DNA of 45,527 nt from Ensifer adhaerens. Lineage in GTDB: Bacteria; Pseudomonadota; Alphaproteobacteria; Rhizobiales; Rhizobiaceae. The stretch lies in contig NZ_PNFP01000030.1 in assembly GCF_002940685.1 (NCBI RefSeq), positions 1-45,527 of the forward strand, given 5' to 3'. Under the pieces are notes generated by a model. It did no database searches, was not told the origin of the DNA, and worked only from the letters and a program-made list of their open reading frames with translations. Below are positions 35,508 to 43,434 of the stretch, piece after piece. Each line of letters begins with the position of its first letter. Position 1 is the first letter of the stretch. A program made the position numbers and the translations under genes.

Positions 35508-36485
35508 CTACTCTCCTTGTTGATCCTTCTGGCTCCGATAGGACTGATACAGGTCACTCAGGTTCTCAGCGATGTACTCGCCGAAGCCCGCTGCATCCTT
35601 TGCCTTGAGAGCAACTGTGTAGGTCTTGCCGTCGCTCTTGAGATCGGCTGATACGAACTTGTCGTCCGAGACCCATTTCTGAGTTTTTGCCGTCTTAGCC
35701 CGCGGCTGCTTCCCGATCGATTTCACGTGGGCCAGCAGAGCATTGAAGCGGTCGTCTCCGACCTTAGCCTTGAACTCATCCGATTGGGTAAAGGCTACCG
35801 CCTTCTCCAGGGTCGATGGCCGCTCCAGGAGAATTTTAAGTTCATACCAGCGATCTCGGCCAATTCCCTTGGCCGCCCCGACGCTATCAAGGACATCCTT
35901 TGGGATGGTCGAGACCGCAAGCATCTTCGACAAGGTGGCGCGGTCGATGGACAGCGCGGAGAGCGTGATCGCGTTGTCACCGTCGAACTGACGGCGGGCG
36001 ATTTCGGCCGCGAACAGTGCCTTCTCTAGGAACGACAGATTTGCCCGAGCGGAGTTCTCTTGACCCTGCGCTACGAGGTGATCCTGGTCCTTCAGGTCTT
36101 TGACGACCGCGCGGACTTTGCGCTTGAGCGCCCTGGCAGCTCGAAGGCGACGATGCCCGAAGACCACCATATAGCGGCCGGTCTCCGACGGATGCGGCCG
36201 GACCATAATTGGCGTGTCTTGCCCGCGATCCCTGATGGCCGTCAGAAGTTCATTGAAATCCGCTTCGTCGTCCTCAAGGCGGTCGCGAACGAATGAGCCA
36301 TCAATGCTATCGGGATCGAGCTCGACCACGGCTTCTCCTTCGAGAAGCCGATCTGCCTTGGCGGCCAGATCATCGAGCGAGTGCATCAGCGACTTCGAGG
36401 CTCCCTTGACCGTGTAGTCAAGGATCACTGTCTCGTCCGGCGTTGTGTCGCTCATGACATTCATGAACGGGTTCTTCCGAGCCAT
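35508..36485 (-). CDS. repB: RepB, ParB-family centromere-binding partition protein
   Basis: 325 residues; GAGGA lies seven bases before the ATG. The ParB/Srx motif is clear: HPSETGRYMVVFGHRRLRAAR (GHRRxxAA), then QDHLVAQGQENSARANLS (ENxxRxxLS), then a helix-turn-helix (ITLSALSIDRATLSKMLAV). In these plasmids RepB binds parS sites and works with the RepA ATPase to segregate copies and regulate the operon. The length is typical. It lies 75 bases after repA. Confidence 0.95.
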   Translation of the reverse strand: MARKNPFMNVMSDTTPDETVILDYTVKGASKSLMHSLDDLAAKADRLLEGEAVVELDPDSIDGSFVRDRLEDDEADFNELLTAIRDRGQDTPIMVRPHPSETGRYMVVFGHRRLRAARALKRKVRAVVKDLKDQDHLVAQGQENSARANLSFLEKALFAAEIARRQFDGDNAITLSALSIDRATLSKMLAVSTIPKDVLDSVGAAKGIGRDRWYELKILLERPSTLEKAVAFTQSDEFKAKVGDDRFNALLAHVKSIGKQPRAKTAKTQKWVSDDKFVSADLKSDGKTYTVALKAKDAAGFGEYIAENLSDLYQSYRSQKDQQGE

Positions 36486-36540
36486 ATTGCTATCCTCGAA
36501 ATTTGTTTAAACGTTTGATTTCTCTCACGAGAAAGTCGGC

Positions 36541-36556
36541 TTTTACGGCAGTCAAC
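36541..36556. promoter_or_regulatory. parS-like site between repA and repB
   Basis: TTTTACGGCAGTCAAC reads on the other strand as GTTGACTGCCGTAAAA. It fits the GTT-N4-GC-N4-AA pattern of repABC parS sites and shares TTGACTGCCGT with the inverted repeat upstream of repA. The repA-repB gap is one of the known places for parS in this class. Confidence 0.45.
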
Positions 36557-36560
36557 AAAT

Positions 36561-37754
36561 TCACATCCGCCCCCATGCTCGATGGATGAGACCTTGAATC
36601 TCGAAATTCACGGCATCCATGCAGTCGATGGCGCGGTCGTATGTTCCCCTCGTGAAATTCGAGCGATCCAGTTCATAGAGACTGCGCTTGGTAAGACCCG
36701 CGTCGGAGATCGCGGTCGTCTTCACCATCGGCGTCTTCAGAATTTCCTCAGCCAACATGCTCTGCATGAACCCGAGCATCTGCACCTGCGGGATGTCTTG
36801 GGGCTCGAAGCGGGTGACGAGGTAACGGAGCCAGTCCAACCTAACATCAGCGCCGGCCTGCTTGATCGTCTTTGTAATGTTACCGAGCATAAGCAAGAAC
36901 TGCGACATCGACATTAGGTCGAGCATCTGCGGATGAACGGTGATCAGCACGGACGTTGCGGCTGTTAGCGCAGTCAACGTCAAATAGCCGAGCTGCGGGG
37001 GGCAGTCTATGACCACGACGTCGTAGCGCTCGTCTACATCTAAGAGCGCTTTTCCAAACCGGGTGAAGAACCTCTTCCCCTCGCTACCGGCCTGCATGGC
37101 GAGTGGCGTGTCGTATTCGTATTCCTGAAGCTCGAGGTTCGCGGGAATAATGTCGAGGCCGGGGAAATTGGTCGGCTGGATAATATCCGCAATTGGCTTA
37201 CGCTGATCATCGTATCGGATCGTATCGTAGAGCGAGGGATTCTGATCGAGCTCTGGTTGGTAACCGTGCAGGGCCGATAGTGATGCCTGCGGATCGAGAT
37301 CGACGGCAAGAACACGGTGTCCCGTGAGTGCGAGGTGCTGGGCGAGGTGAGTGGCTGTTGTCGTCTTTCCGGACCCACCCTTGAAGTTCACGACGGCGAT
37401 CACCTGGAGCTTGTCGCCCGGCTTCCTTTGGGGCACGTATTTTTTGGCTTCGCTCTTCCCGGTCTCTGCGAGGTAATGCCGAAGCTCCCACATCTGCTCG
37501 GCGGTGTATTGTTTCCGGCTCCCCACTGTGGTCGGGATTGGTCCCTTACCGTCCAGATAGAGCCGCTTCAGATTGCTCGGTGTAACTCCGAGATAGTGAG
37601 CAACCTCGGCAACCGAAAACGGACGCAGGGTCTTCTTCGCAGAAGGTGGAAAGTTCTCCAACCGCAGCTGATTCAGCCTGCGGGAGATTTCCGCCCCCTG
37701 CATCAAAATCTTGTCGTCCAGCTCGAACGAGGGTAGCGATGTGAACGCGTTCAT
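36561..37754 (-). CDS. repA: RepA, ParA-type partition ATPase and operon repressor
   Basis: 397 residues; GAGG lies four bases before the ATG. The N-terminal ~110 residues hold a winged-helix/HTH with VAHYLGVTPSNLKRLYLDG, as usual for RepA with autorepressor function. The deviant Walker A motif VNFKGGSGKTTTATHLA, the A' motif VLAVDLDPQASLS and the Walker B VVIDCPPQLG mark a ParA ATPase. RepA with ADP or ATP is known to repress the repABC promoter and to position plasmids with RepB. The family length is usual and nothing is missing. Confidence 0.95.
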   Translation of the reverse strand: MNAFTSLPSFELDDKILMQGAEISRRLNQLRLENFPPSAKKTLRPFSVAEVAHYLGVTPSNLKRLYLDGKGPIPTTVGSRKQYTAEQMWELRHYLAETGKSEAKKYVPQRKPGDKLQVIAVVNFKGGSGKTTTATHLAQHLALTGHRVLAVDLDPQASLSALHGYQPELDQNPSLYDTIRYDDQRKPIADIIQPTNFPGLDIIPANLELQEYEYDTPLAMQAGSEGKRFFTRFGKALLDVDERYDVVVIDCPPQLGYLTLTALTAATSVLITVHPQMLDLMSMSQFLLMLGNITKTIKQAGADVRLDWLRYLVTRFEPQDIPQVQMLGFMQSMLAEEILKTPMVKTTAISDAGLTKRSLYELDRSNFTRGTYDRAIDCMDAVNFEIQGLIHRAWGRM

Positions 37755-38223
37755 TGTGCCTCAGGCCATTATGTCGGTAAAATCACTGTTTTCAGCGAAA
37801 TGCCGTCATTATCTCCGATTCTCAAATACTGGCAAGGAAAATAGGGTTAACAAAAGGTTAACGGCATTTTGCGAGCCTGCACTGGTAAATGATGCCGATT
37901 CTCAGCAGATGGGAATAGGAGCGAACAGCTTATGCACTGTCGTTTTGACTGCCGTCAAAACTCAAATTTATGCTGAATATGCAATGGTTTGGAGTACGTG
38001 ACGGCTCGGGACCAAGAGGCGCCGCACCCAATTTGAGTAACTCGGAGCTATCGCTGTTGCATCAGGAACTGGACGAATTACGTGGCGCCTCGAATGTGGA
38101 ATATGCACGCGCCATTTCTCGCTTCGGCTGCGCTGGTGGATTGGTCCACGGTAGCGCTAGCGACTATGCCAAAACAGGTTTCGCCGCTAGTGCGTTGCTC
38201 AGGTAGAATTCTTTTCCCGGGCC
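37755..38223. promoter_or_regulatory. repA upstream region with repeated TGCCGT motifs
   Basis: 470 bases without a gene hold the repABC promoter region. Three motif copies with a TGCCGT core lie at 37795-37808 (plus), 37858-37872 (minus) and 37942-37961. The last is a near-perfect palindrome of 20 bases (GTTTTGAC, TGCC, GTCAAAAC). The first two are similar (GC[G/A]AAATGCCGT) and lie in opposite directions about 50 bases apart. RepA or RepB binding is the natural reading, with autorepression and partition as possible roles. Confidence 0.45.
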
Positions 38224-39099
38224 TCACTGCGAGTGGGCCCTTTGCTGGCCGTGCAGGTAATCAGCCGCAGCCTGAGCCTTGGCGGCCGCGGACACGATCG
38301 CTCGCTTGTCGGTCTTCAGCACCTTGAGCCAGCTCTCCAGGTAGCTCGCTGTATTGCCCCGAGGGTCGTGTGCGACACCAAGGTCGGCGCAGAGGAATGA
38401 AGCGGAAAGCTCGGCAACGAGCTCCTCGACGGCGTAGCTTTCACTGCCGAACCGGCCACTGAGGTCACGATCAAGGCGATGCTTTGCACCTGACCAGTGC
38501 GACATTTCGTGAAGCAATGTCGAGTACAAATGAACCTCATCGACGAAGCGAGCCCGTTCGGGCAACAGGATGTCGTCCAGGGTGGGACGAAAGCAGGCGG
38601 TCGTGCCGCCATAGATGATCACCGCGCCGGTGTTGCGGACGAAGGTTTCGACTGCTTCAAGGTGGGGGACCTGCGTCGTCGGGAGCGCCTCGGCCGGCCG
38701 ATAGAACTCCTGCGGAAGGTTCTCGATCTGCTCGACGTTGAAGACCGTGTAGCCCTTGAGATAGGGAATGCCGCGATCGTCATCGTCCTCGCGCTCCTTG
38801 GGGGCGAAGGTGCCGTATTTGACGACCAGGGCGCCTTTTTCGCCCTTTCGGACCTGGCCACCGAATTCCTGAGCCTGGCGGTAGGTGAGCCAGGTGTTTT
38901 CCTCGTAGCCGGCGCACTCGCTTGCAAGCCACAGCATCAGGACGTTGATCCCGCGATAGGCTTCGCCTGTTGCGCGGCGCGGAACGAGGGAGCCGCGGCT
39001 GTTTCCGCGCCAGGGGCGGATCCACGGCTTGGTGCCGGCTTCAAGCTGCTCGATGACCGCATCCGTAATGCGCTGGTAGGTGTCCTTGATGTTCTGCAT
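38224..39099 (-). CDS. ardC: ArdC-like antirestriction zincin protein (ssDNA-binding domain + metallopeptidase)
   Basis: 291 residues from the ATG at 39099, with AAGGAG 8 bases upstream; frames reading further upstream are not needed. The N-terminal ~120 residues (DTYQRITDAVIEQLEAGTKPW, then a region around YRGINVLML) are the DUF1738/ssDNA-binding domain of ArdC/TraC1. The C-terminal part has the zinc-peptidase motif LLHEMSHWSGAKHRLDRD (H-E-x-x-H). ArdC proteins protect incoming single-stranded plasmid DNA against host restriction during conjugation. A parS-like 16-mer (39118-39133) lies just upstream. Confidence 0.9.
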   Translation of the reverse strand: MQNIKDTYQRITDAVIEQLEAGTKPWIRPWRGNSRGSLVPRRATGEAYRGINVLMLWLASECAGYEENTWLTYRQAQEFGGQVRKGEKGALVVKYGTFAPKEREDDDDRGIPYLKGYTVFNVEQIENLPQEFYRPAEALPTTQVPHLEAVETFVRNTGAVIIYGGTTACFRPTLDDILLPERARFVDEVHLYSTLLHEMSHWSGAKHRLDRDLSGRFGSESYAVEELVAELSASFLCADLGVAHDPRGNTASYLESWLKVLKTDKRAIVSAAAKAQAAADYLHGQQRAHSQ

Positions 39100-39117
39100 T
39101 GCCGTCTCCTTCCGTTG

Positions 39118-39133
39118 GTTGACGGCAAAAAAC
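39118..39133. promoter_or_regulatory. parS-like 16-mer upstream of ardC
   Basis: GTTGACGGCAAAAAAC exactly fits GTT-N4-GC-N4-AAC and shares TTGAC-x-GC with the sites at 36541 and 37942. It lies 19 bases upstream of the ardC start codon. RepB binding could link ardC to partition control, but a chance match is quite possible. Confidence 0.25.
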
Positions 39134-39319
39134 GGAGATGGCCGAAGCGAGCCCATGCACCCAAAGGGTCGCAACGGAGAGGAGGACCGCGCCAGCGGTT
39201 GCATGGGGGAGGGGCTATCGTAGCTTGTCCGTCAATCATCCGACGGAAGGAGAGGGCGCAGAACATTGGCGCCTGCCCATCATGGCCGGCGGGCACAGCT
39301 TTAAATCTGCCGAAGTTCC

Positions 39320-40381
39320 TCACCGCCCATGATTCTCGTCATCGCGCTCACGGCTTCTTTGCGCTGCCAAGTTCGCTTCGATGGCCTTCAGATCAAGATT
39401 CTGGTCCTGCTGTGGCTGCCCGGCCGGCGTCGGCTGCGATTGCACCTCTCGGGCCAGACGTTCTCGCCCCAGCTGGGAAAAGTCCGATTGGGCGGTAAAG
39501 GTGATTTCTTCGTCGTCCGGCAAATTTTCGGGCAAATCGGCGCGATCGGCAACGACGATGCTGCGTTCGGTGACGAGGCTCGCCACGCGGTCGTCAGCTC
39601 CGAGAACCGTGCCGGTGATTTCCTCTCCGGTCCAGGCGGTGCGAACATTATGGTGAAGGGGCTCCTCGCCGCAGTCTTTCAAATCCGCGAATGCCGCTCG
39701 AATTGCTTCACGGCGATTAGGATCCAAAGCGTCCTGCACGACCCGCTTCATCGCATCGCTCGAAGGGTCGTTCGTGGTCTCGATCGACGCGTCGATCATC
39801 CGTGGCTTGCTGATAACGGAAAAATCGATCTCTTGCCCGAAGCGGCGCCCGAGTTCGGAAATGAAGGCTTCTTGCGCTCTGCCGTTGCCCTCGCGAAACG
39901 GATGCACATAATTCAGTTCGGCAAGGACCTTGCCGGCGCGTTCGGCAAATTGCTCAGGCGTGGCAGTGCGCAGTGCTTGCGGATCTCGGATCGGCTTCAA
40001 GGCCTCGTCCAAGCCCATTTCTATGCGCGATCCCGGCAGGAACGAAGTGCCGCCCTTAGACAAGCCCCCGATCGGCTCGACACGCTCGCCGTCGACGATC
40101 GGCGTTTCGTTGCGCGTGTGCCCGGCCCACTCGTAAACGTCCTGAAAAATATACCCGTGAATCGCCTTCAGATGGGCAGCGTCGAATTTGCCGTTTGGTC
40201 CACGTCCCTCGGCTATCTCGATCTGTCGGATGTTGGCCAGCGCGTATTCGGCCACCCGCAATTCTGAATGTGTCGTCAGGCCCAACTTGTTGCGCAAGAC
40301 CCCCGTGCGATCAGGATCACCTGAAACGTCGGGGTAGGTGTAAGAGCCCTTTGGCTGCTCGTTTGCCAATCGATTCCTCAT
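39320..40381 (-). CDS. Fic-domain toxin (BepA/VbhT-like, C-terminal OB fold)
   Basis: 353 residues from the ATG at 40381, which gives the N-terminus GSYTYPD...LRNKLGL expected for the VbhT/BepA class. The Fic motif is H160-P-F-R-E-G-N-G-R168-A-Q-E171. Canonical Fic is HPFx(D/E)GNGRxxR. His and the first Arg are kept, but the second Arg is Glu171. The C-terminal part (TGTVLGADDRVASLVTERSIVVA) matches the OB fold of Bartonella Bep proteins. The C-terminal ~90 residues are disordered and Gln-rich. Fic toxins usually add AMP to host or bacterial targets; the changed residue may alter nucleotide use or regulation. The antitoxin gene lies 52 bases upstream behind a terminator. Confidence 0.9.
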   Translation of the reverse strand: MRNRLANEQPKGSYTYPDVSGDPDRTGVLRNKLGLTTHSELRVAEYALANIRQIEIAEGRGPNGKFDAAHLKAIHGYIFQDVYEWAGHTRNETPIVDGERVEPIGGLSKGGTSFLPGSRIEMGLDEALKPIRDPQALRTATPEQFAERAGKVLAELNYVHPFREGNGRAQEAFISELGRRFGQEIDFSVISKPRMIDASIETTNDPSSDAMKRVVQDALDPNRREAIRAAFADLKDCGEEPLHHNVRTAWTGEEITGTVLGADDRVASLVTERSIVVADRADLPENLPDDEEITFTAQSDFSQLGRERLAREVQSQPTPAGQPQQDQNLDLKAIEANLAAQRSRERDDENHGR

Positions 40382-40382
40382 G

Positions 40383-40412
40383 AAAAAAGCCGCCCGGGAA
40401 TGCAGGCGGCTT
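40383..40412 (-). terminator. Intrinsic terminator between antitoxin and toxin genes
   Basis: On the minus strand AAGCCGCC, a 10-base loop and GGCGGCTTTTTT form an eight-pair hairpin (including two A-T pairs) ending in six T. It lies directly before the fic ATG and after the vbhA stop, so most transcripts starting at vbhA should stop before the toxin. It may also hide the start region of fic. Confidence 0.7.
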
Positions 40413-40433
40413 GTTCGATTCATTGATCGAAGA

Positions 40434-40640
40434 TCAGGCGCGCTTGAAGCGCGCCAGCATCTCTTCGCGAAACTCTTCCGTGGTAATGGCGCCGGCGACA
40501 TAGCGGGCGGTCGCCGCCTCGAGGACGGGATCGTCAACATAGCCCTGCCGGACATTGGCAGCGCGTGCCTGCTCCGCAGCCTTGCGCCGCTTTTCGACGG
40601 CTTCCGCGGAACGGTCCGGACGGCGGGAATGAATGTTCAT
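40434..40640 (-). CDS. VbhA-like antitoxin of the Fic toxin
   Basis: 68 residues from the ATG at 40640, with GGAG nine bases upstream. It aligns without a gap to my recalled sequence of VbhA from Bartonella: RRKAAEQARAANVRQGYVDDP against RRRDARNALASQRLEGLEPDP. The family's inhibitory helix carries (S/T)xxxE(G/N). Here the aligned positions are A28 and Q32, so both the Ser and the Glu are lost, while G33 stays. The C-terminal helices (ATARYVAGAITTEEFREEMLARFKRA) are kept. The toxin partner has lost the matching Arg. It may inhibit in another way. Confidence 0.85.
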   Translation of the reverse strand: MNIHSRRPDRSAEAVEKRRKAAEQARAANVRQGYVDDPVLEAATARYVAGAITTEEFREEMLARFKRA

Positions 40641-40684
40641 GGGCAAATCTCCAGTTACGGGAAACCTAGCAGGAATAATGCTGC

Positions 40685-40748
40685 AAATCCAGCATTTTGC
40701 TGGATTTCCGGCCTTTCCCGGGTATGCGCCCGGCTGGTTGCCGGGCGC
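40685..40748. promoter_or_regulatory. Two hairpins upstream of the antitoxin gene, possible operator
   Basis: AAATCCAGC, ATTTT, GCTGGATTT is a perfect 9-base inverted repeat (40685-40707) lying 45 bases before the vbhA start, where an autoregulatory operator is expected. GCGCCCGG and CCGGGCGC (40726-40748) form an 8-pair hairpin just after the DUF736 stop, with no T run, so it is a weak terminator at best. Confidence 0.4.
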
Positions 40749-40758
40749 TGTGAGCGGA

Positions 40759-41091
40759 TCAATCGCGAGCGTCCCACTCGATGATCGCCTGCAGGGAGGC
40801 GTCGTCCTGGCCCGGGAACCGGCCGAGATTGGCATTGTAGCGGAGCTTGCGGATCGAAAGCGTGAAGTAGGGCTTGCCCTCCTGGTTGTCTTTCTTCCAG
40901 ATGCCGCCGACCTCGATATCGTGACCGCGCGGTGATTTGGCGTAGACGCGGTGCGTCGGGGCCTTTTCATTGTCCGAGTCGAACGGCACGACCTTGATGT
41001 CCATGTCCCGGTCGATGGTGGAGATGAGGCCGCTGCCCTTTGCGGTTGCGAGATCGTCGCCTTCGAACTGGATGTAGTTGGTGATGTTCAT
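40759..41091 (-). CDS. DUF736 family protein
   Basis: 110 residues from the ATG at 41091; GGAG lies eight bases upstream, while the GTG at 41100 sits against it. The product (MNITNYIQFEGDDLA at the start, then DIKVVPFDSD and EGKPYFTLSIRKLRY) fits DUF736, a small family common on alphaproteobacterial plasmids and conjugative elements. Its function is unknown. It is separated from vbhA by about 118 bases and may be transcribed separately. Confidence 0.9.
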   Translation of the reverse strand: MNITNYIQFEGDDLATAKGSGLISTIDRDMDIKVVPFDSDNEKAPTHRVYAKSPRGHDIEVGGIWKKDNQEGKPYFTLSIRKLRYNANLGRFPGQDDASLQAIIEWDARD

Positions 41092-41500
41092 GTCTTTCAC
41101 TCCTCTTTTGCGGTTGCGATGATCGTTCAGACGGCACGGCGGTTAGCGATGGGCACCGCAGGCCGGAGCGGAGCGGAGGAAGCTGGACGGCGCGAAAATT
41201 TGGTTCTCGCGAGGAAGCCGAAGGCGGGGAAATTTTTGCGGCGTCCGGCTTTGCGCAAATTCGCGTCGACGTGCGAACGAGCGTCACAAGCAACCGCATC
41301 AGAGGAGTGTGGCTTGAACCTCTCTGGCAACGTTTCCCCGTTTCTCCAGCGACATACAACCGCAAATTCTGCATCAATATTAATCACGATTGCGGCGATA
41401 TCAACAGTTTATCCGCCGATTCGACTAGAAACGTGAAGCAATTTGGCGCAGAGAAGCAAATCCGCCGTTGCCCGATACTGACTATTCCAGAGCCACGGCA
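41092..41500. other. Gene-free stretch between thermonuclease and DUF736 genes
   Basis: About 400 bases with no supported ORF. It should hold the DUF736 promoter. The part 41380-41460 is more AT-rich (ATCAATATTAATCACG), which suits a promoter or control region. I see no repeat of note. Confidence 0.4.
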
Positions 41501-42004
41501 TCACGGACGTTTGGCCCGGCGATAGACGTGCGGGCTTTCGACCTCGGCGGACCATATGCCGAGACCATTGTCGCGGGCACCGTTCTCGGCTTGGCCGTAC
41601 TCGACCTCACTGATTGAGTGGGTCGCCGGCAAATACCGCAACATTGCCTCTGCCATCCCGGCTTTCACCATCGCAAGCCCGATATCGATGTCGCCGAGAA
41701 AGCACTGGCCGACCAGGCGCCGATACTGATCCTGGTCGATGATGTCACAGCGCACATGCTGTCCGTCGATCATTTTGCTGAGGTAGCTCCGGGCTGCGAC
41801 GCCACAGCGCCAGACCTTTCCGTCTCTCAATCCCGTCTGATCGCGTTCACAGGCATCAATGGCCGCAATCCTGACGCGCTGGTTTCGGATGTTGATGGTA
41901 TCGCCATCAATGACACGGGCGCGGCCCGAAAGGTCGGCGGCTTCGGCCGAACTACCAATGACCATGAGAATGGCGAAAAACGCCGGTAAAGCATTACGTT
42001 TCAA
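41501..42004 (-). CDS. Secreted thermonuclease-family (SNase-like) protein
   Basis: 167 residues starting with TTG at 42004, which overlaps the stop of the repC-like gene by four bases (TTGA); GGAG lies eight bases upstream inside that gene. A signal peptide (ALPAFFAILMVIGSSAEA, cleaved before ADL) sends it out of the cytoplasm. The SNase landmarks are present: ARVIDGDTINI (Asp, Thr region), RVRIAAIDACERDQ (Arg and Asp), and YRRLVGQCFLGDIDIGLAMVKAGMA. It may be an exported nuclease that cuts DNA or RNA. Coupling to a replication gene is typical of this gene pair on rhizobial plasmids. Confidence 0.8.
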   Translation of the reverse strand: MKRNALPAFFAILMVIGSSAEAADLSGRARVIDGDTINIRNQRVRIAAIDACERDQTGLRDGKVWRCGVAARSYLSKMIDGQHVRCDIIDQDQYRRLVGQCFLGDIDIGLAMVKAGMAEAMLRYLPATHSISEVEYGQAENGARDNGLGIWSAEVESPHVYRRAKRP

Positions 42005-43263
42005 TGTCTAATCTCCATGGAGTTTCGGGCAGCGAGCCCGAAAACAGAGCGGGCGAGATGCAATTCGCCCGCGGCGGCGCGGTCCGTAAGGGCCCGCAAA
42101 TAACCTCCCGGCGACTTGACGTCCTGCCGGTCGTATTTCTCTAGCGTCACAGCGACCGCAACGGCGGCTTGCTGTTCTCCCATAAGATCGATTGCTCGGC
42201 GCCGGGCATCTTCGGAGATCCCGGCAAATCGGCACATCAGCGGCATGGCCCGCGCCAGGTCTCCCCAGGTGGCGGGCGTAAACCCGTAGGTCTTCAATGC
42301 GGGCAACGCCCTAAGCACGTCTCGCAAGGCGACCATTGTCTGCGGCAAGCGCTGTGGCTGGTTGATTTCGCTCCGCCGTCGCCCCAGGCTTTCTTCAAAA
42401 GCCCATTTGCTGGCGGAGCCAGCCCTGACCGGATTGAGTTGTTCGGCGGCAGCCGAACGCCGTTCATCGTTACTATTTGCAAGAGGATAGGGGGTTGTAG
42501 TCTGTTTGTGCATGCCGTTTTCGACATGCGGGCATGTCATATTCTGCGTCTTTTGCCCTTCTTCTGATCGACGCGGAAGCTGCATTAACCGGTCGACGAA
42601 CCACTCCAGTAGGGCTGTTGCCCGGCGCAGATTGCGGCTTGGGGCCTTTCCGGCGATCCCAATAAGATCGGCGACGCGATCGATGCGGCCCTCGATCACC
42701 CCTACAACGCGCCGGGACTGCTCAGCGGGGGTCGCCAAGGCCTGGCGCGCGTTGCGAAGCGCGCCCCGGTAACGCCGCAAGGCCGCATCTGCGGCCTTCT
42801 TCTCCGCACGCGCACGCCTAACCATTTCATCGAGTTCGGCATATCGAACGATCAAAATGCGCAGATCAATCCCGCATCCGCCCGTGATCTCGCCTTGGGC
42901 ATTGCGTATCGGATAGCGCTTGTAATTGCCGCTATCCTGCATGGTGACCAGGCCGGCGTCGAACAGCCGCGACAACATACGGCTGACGCGGCCGACCGAT
43001 CGTCCGATTTCGAAAGCCAACTGCTGATTGGATTTAAATATGATCGGGCGGCCTGACTTGTCGAACGCATCGGCCTGGGCCGTGTTGACCAGAGCTAACA
43101 GCAGATGGCTTTCCGTTCCATTGATCAAGCCAACGCATGGGAGGCTTTGAACAAGTATCGCCAACTGGGCGCGCGTGACCGTCCCGATTTCTGCCGACTC
43201 CGCCAATCGGCGGAAATGGGCGCGCTGCGGCGTAATCCGGCGGCCGGAGGGCCGCAGATTCAT
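42001..43263 (-). CDS. Second RepC-like replication initiator
   Basis: 420 residues from the ATG at 43263 (the ATG at 43278 has its ribosome site too close). The pattern RPSGRRITPQRAHFRRLAE, a winged helix (FEIGRSVGRVSRMLSRLFDAGLVTMQDSG) and the C-terminal KSPGGYLRALTDRA repeat the RepC layout. Identity to the repABC RepC is low at sight, so this is a separate lineage (RepC alone, without its own RepA/RepB). It might make the plasmid a fusion of two replicons. It is co-translated with the thermonuclease. A candidate antisense RNA lies upstream. Confidence 0.85.
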   Translation of the reverse strand: MNLRPSGRRITPQRAHFRRLAESAEIGTVTRAQLAILVQSLPCVGLINGTESHLLLALVNTAQADAFDKSGRPIIFKSNQQLAFEIGRSVGRVSRMLSRLFDAGLVTMQDSGNYKRYPIRNAQGEITGGCGIDLRILIVRYAELDEMVRRARAEKKAADAALRRYRGALRNARQALATPAEQSRRVVGVIEGRIDRVADLIGIAGKAPSRNLRRATALLEWFVDRLMQLPRRSEEGQKTQNMTCPHVENGMHKQTTTPYPLANSNDERRSAAAEQLNPVRAGSASKWAFEESLGRRRSEINQPQRLPQTMVALRDVLRALPALKTYGFTPATWGDLARAMPLMCRFAGISEDARRRAIDLMGEQQAAVAVAVTLEKYDRQDVKSPGGYLRALTDRAAAGELHLARSVFGLAARNSMEIRH

Positions 43264-43356
43264 TTGGGTTTCCCCCATTCCTCGTCTCCATTCTGAGACC
43301 AGGCAAAGCTTCGCCGTTCACCGAAAAGGTGCATTCATCGTTGACAGGGAAGGGAG

Positions 43357-43434
43357 GGTCTGCGAGAAAGGATTTGGCTAAATTATTGACTCGCAGACCG
43401 CTTCCGGAATTTTTTCGGGAGCGGTTTTTCTTTT
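43357..43434 (+). ncRNA. Candidate antisense RNA upstream of the second repC
   Basis: On the plus strand, opposite the repC-like gene, perfect arms GGTCTGCGAG (43357-43366) and CTCGCAGACC (43390-43399) form a hairpin. They overlap a second hairpin ACCGCTTCCG (43397-43406) with CGGGAGCGGT (43416-43425) followed by TTTTTCTTTT, a terminator. Placement and mutually exclusive folding resemble ctRNA control of repC. A TTGACA (43341-43346) may be its -35 box, but the -10 box is unclear. Confidence 0.45.

Noticed and set aside
38497..40267. Plus-strand frames of 333 and 312 residues opposite ardC and fic
   Set aside because: ArdC and Fic motifs on the minus strand are unmistakable. The plus frames have no motif or ribosome site.
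40381..40555. Longer upstream extension of the Fic frame
   Set aside because: It runs through the antitoxin gene and terminator. The BepA/VbhT-like start (YTYPD near residue 16) fits the ATG at 40381.
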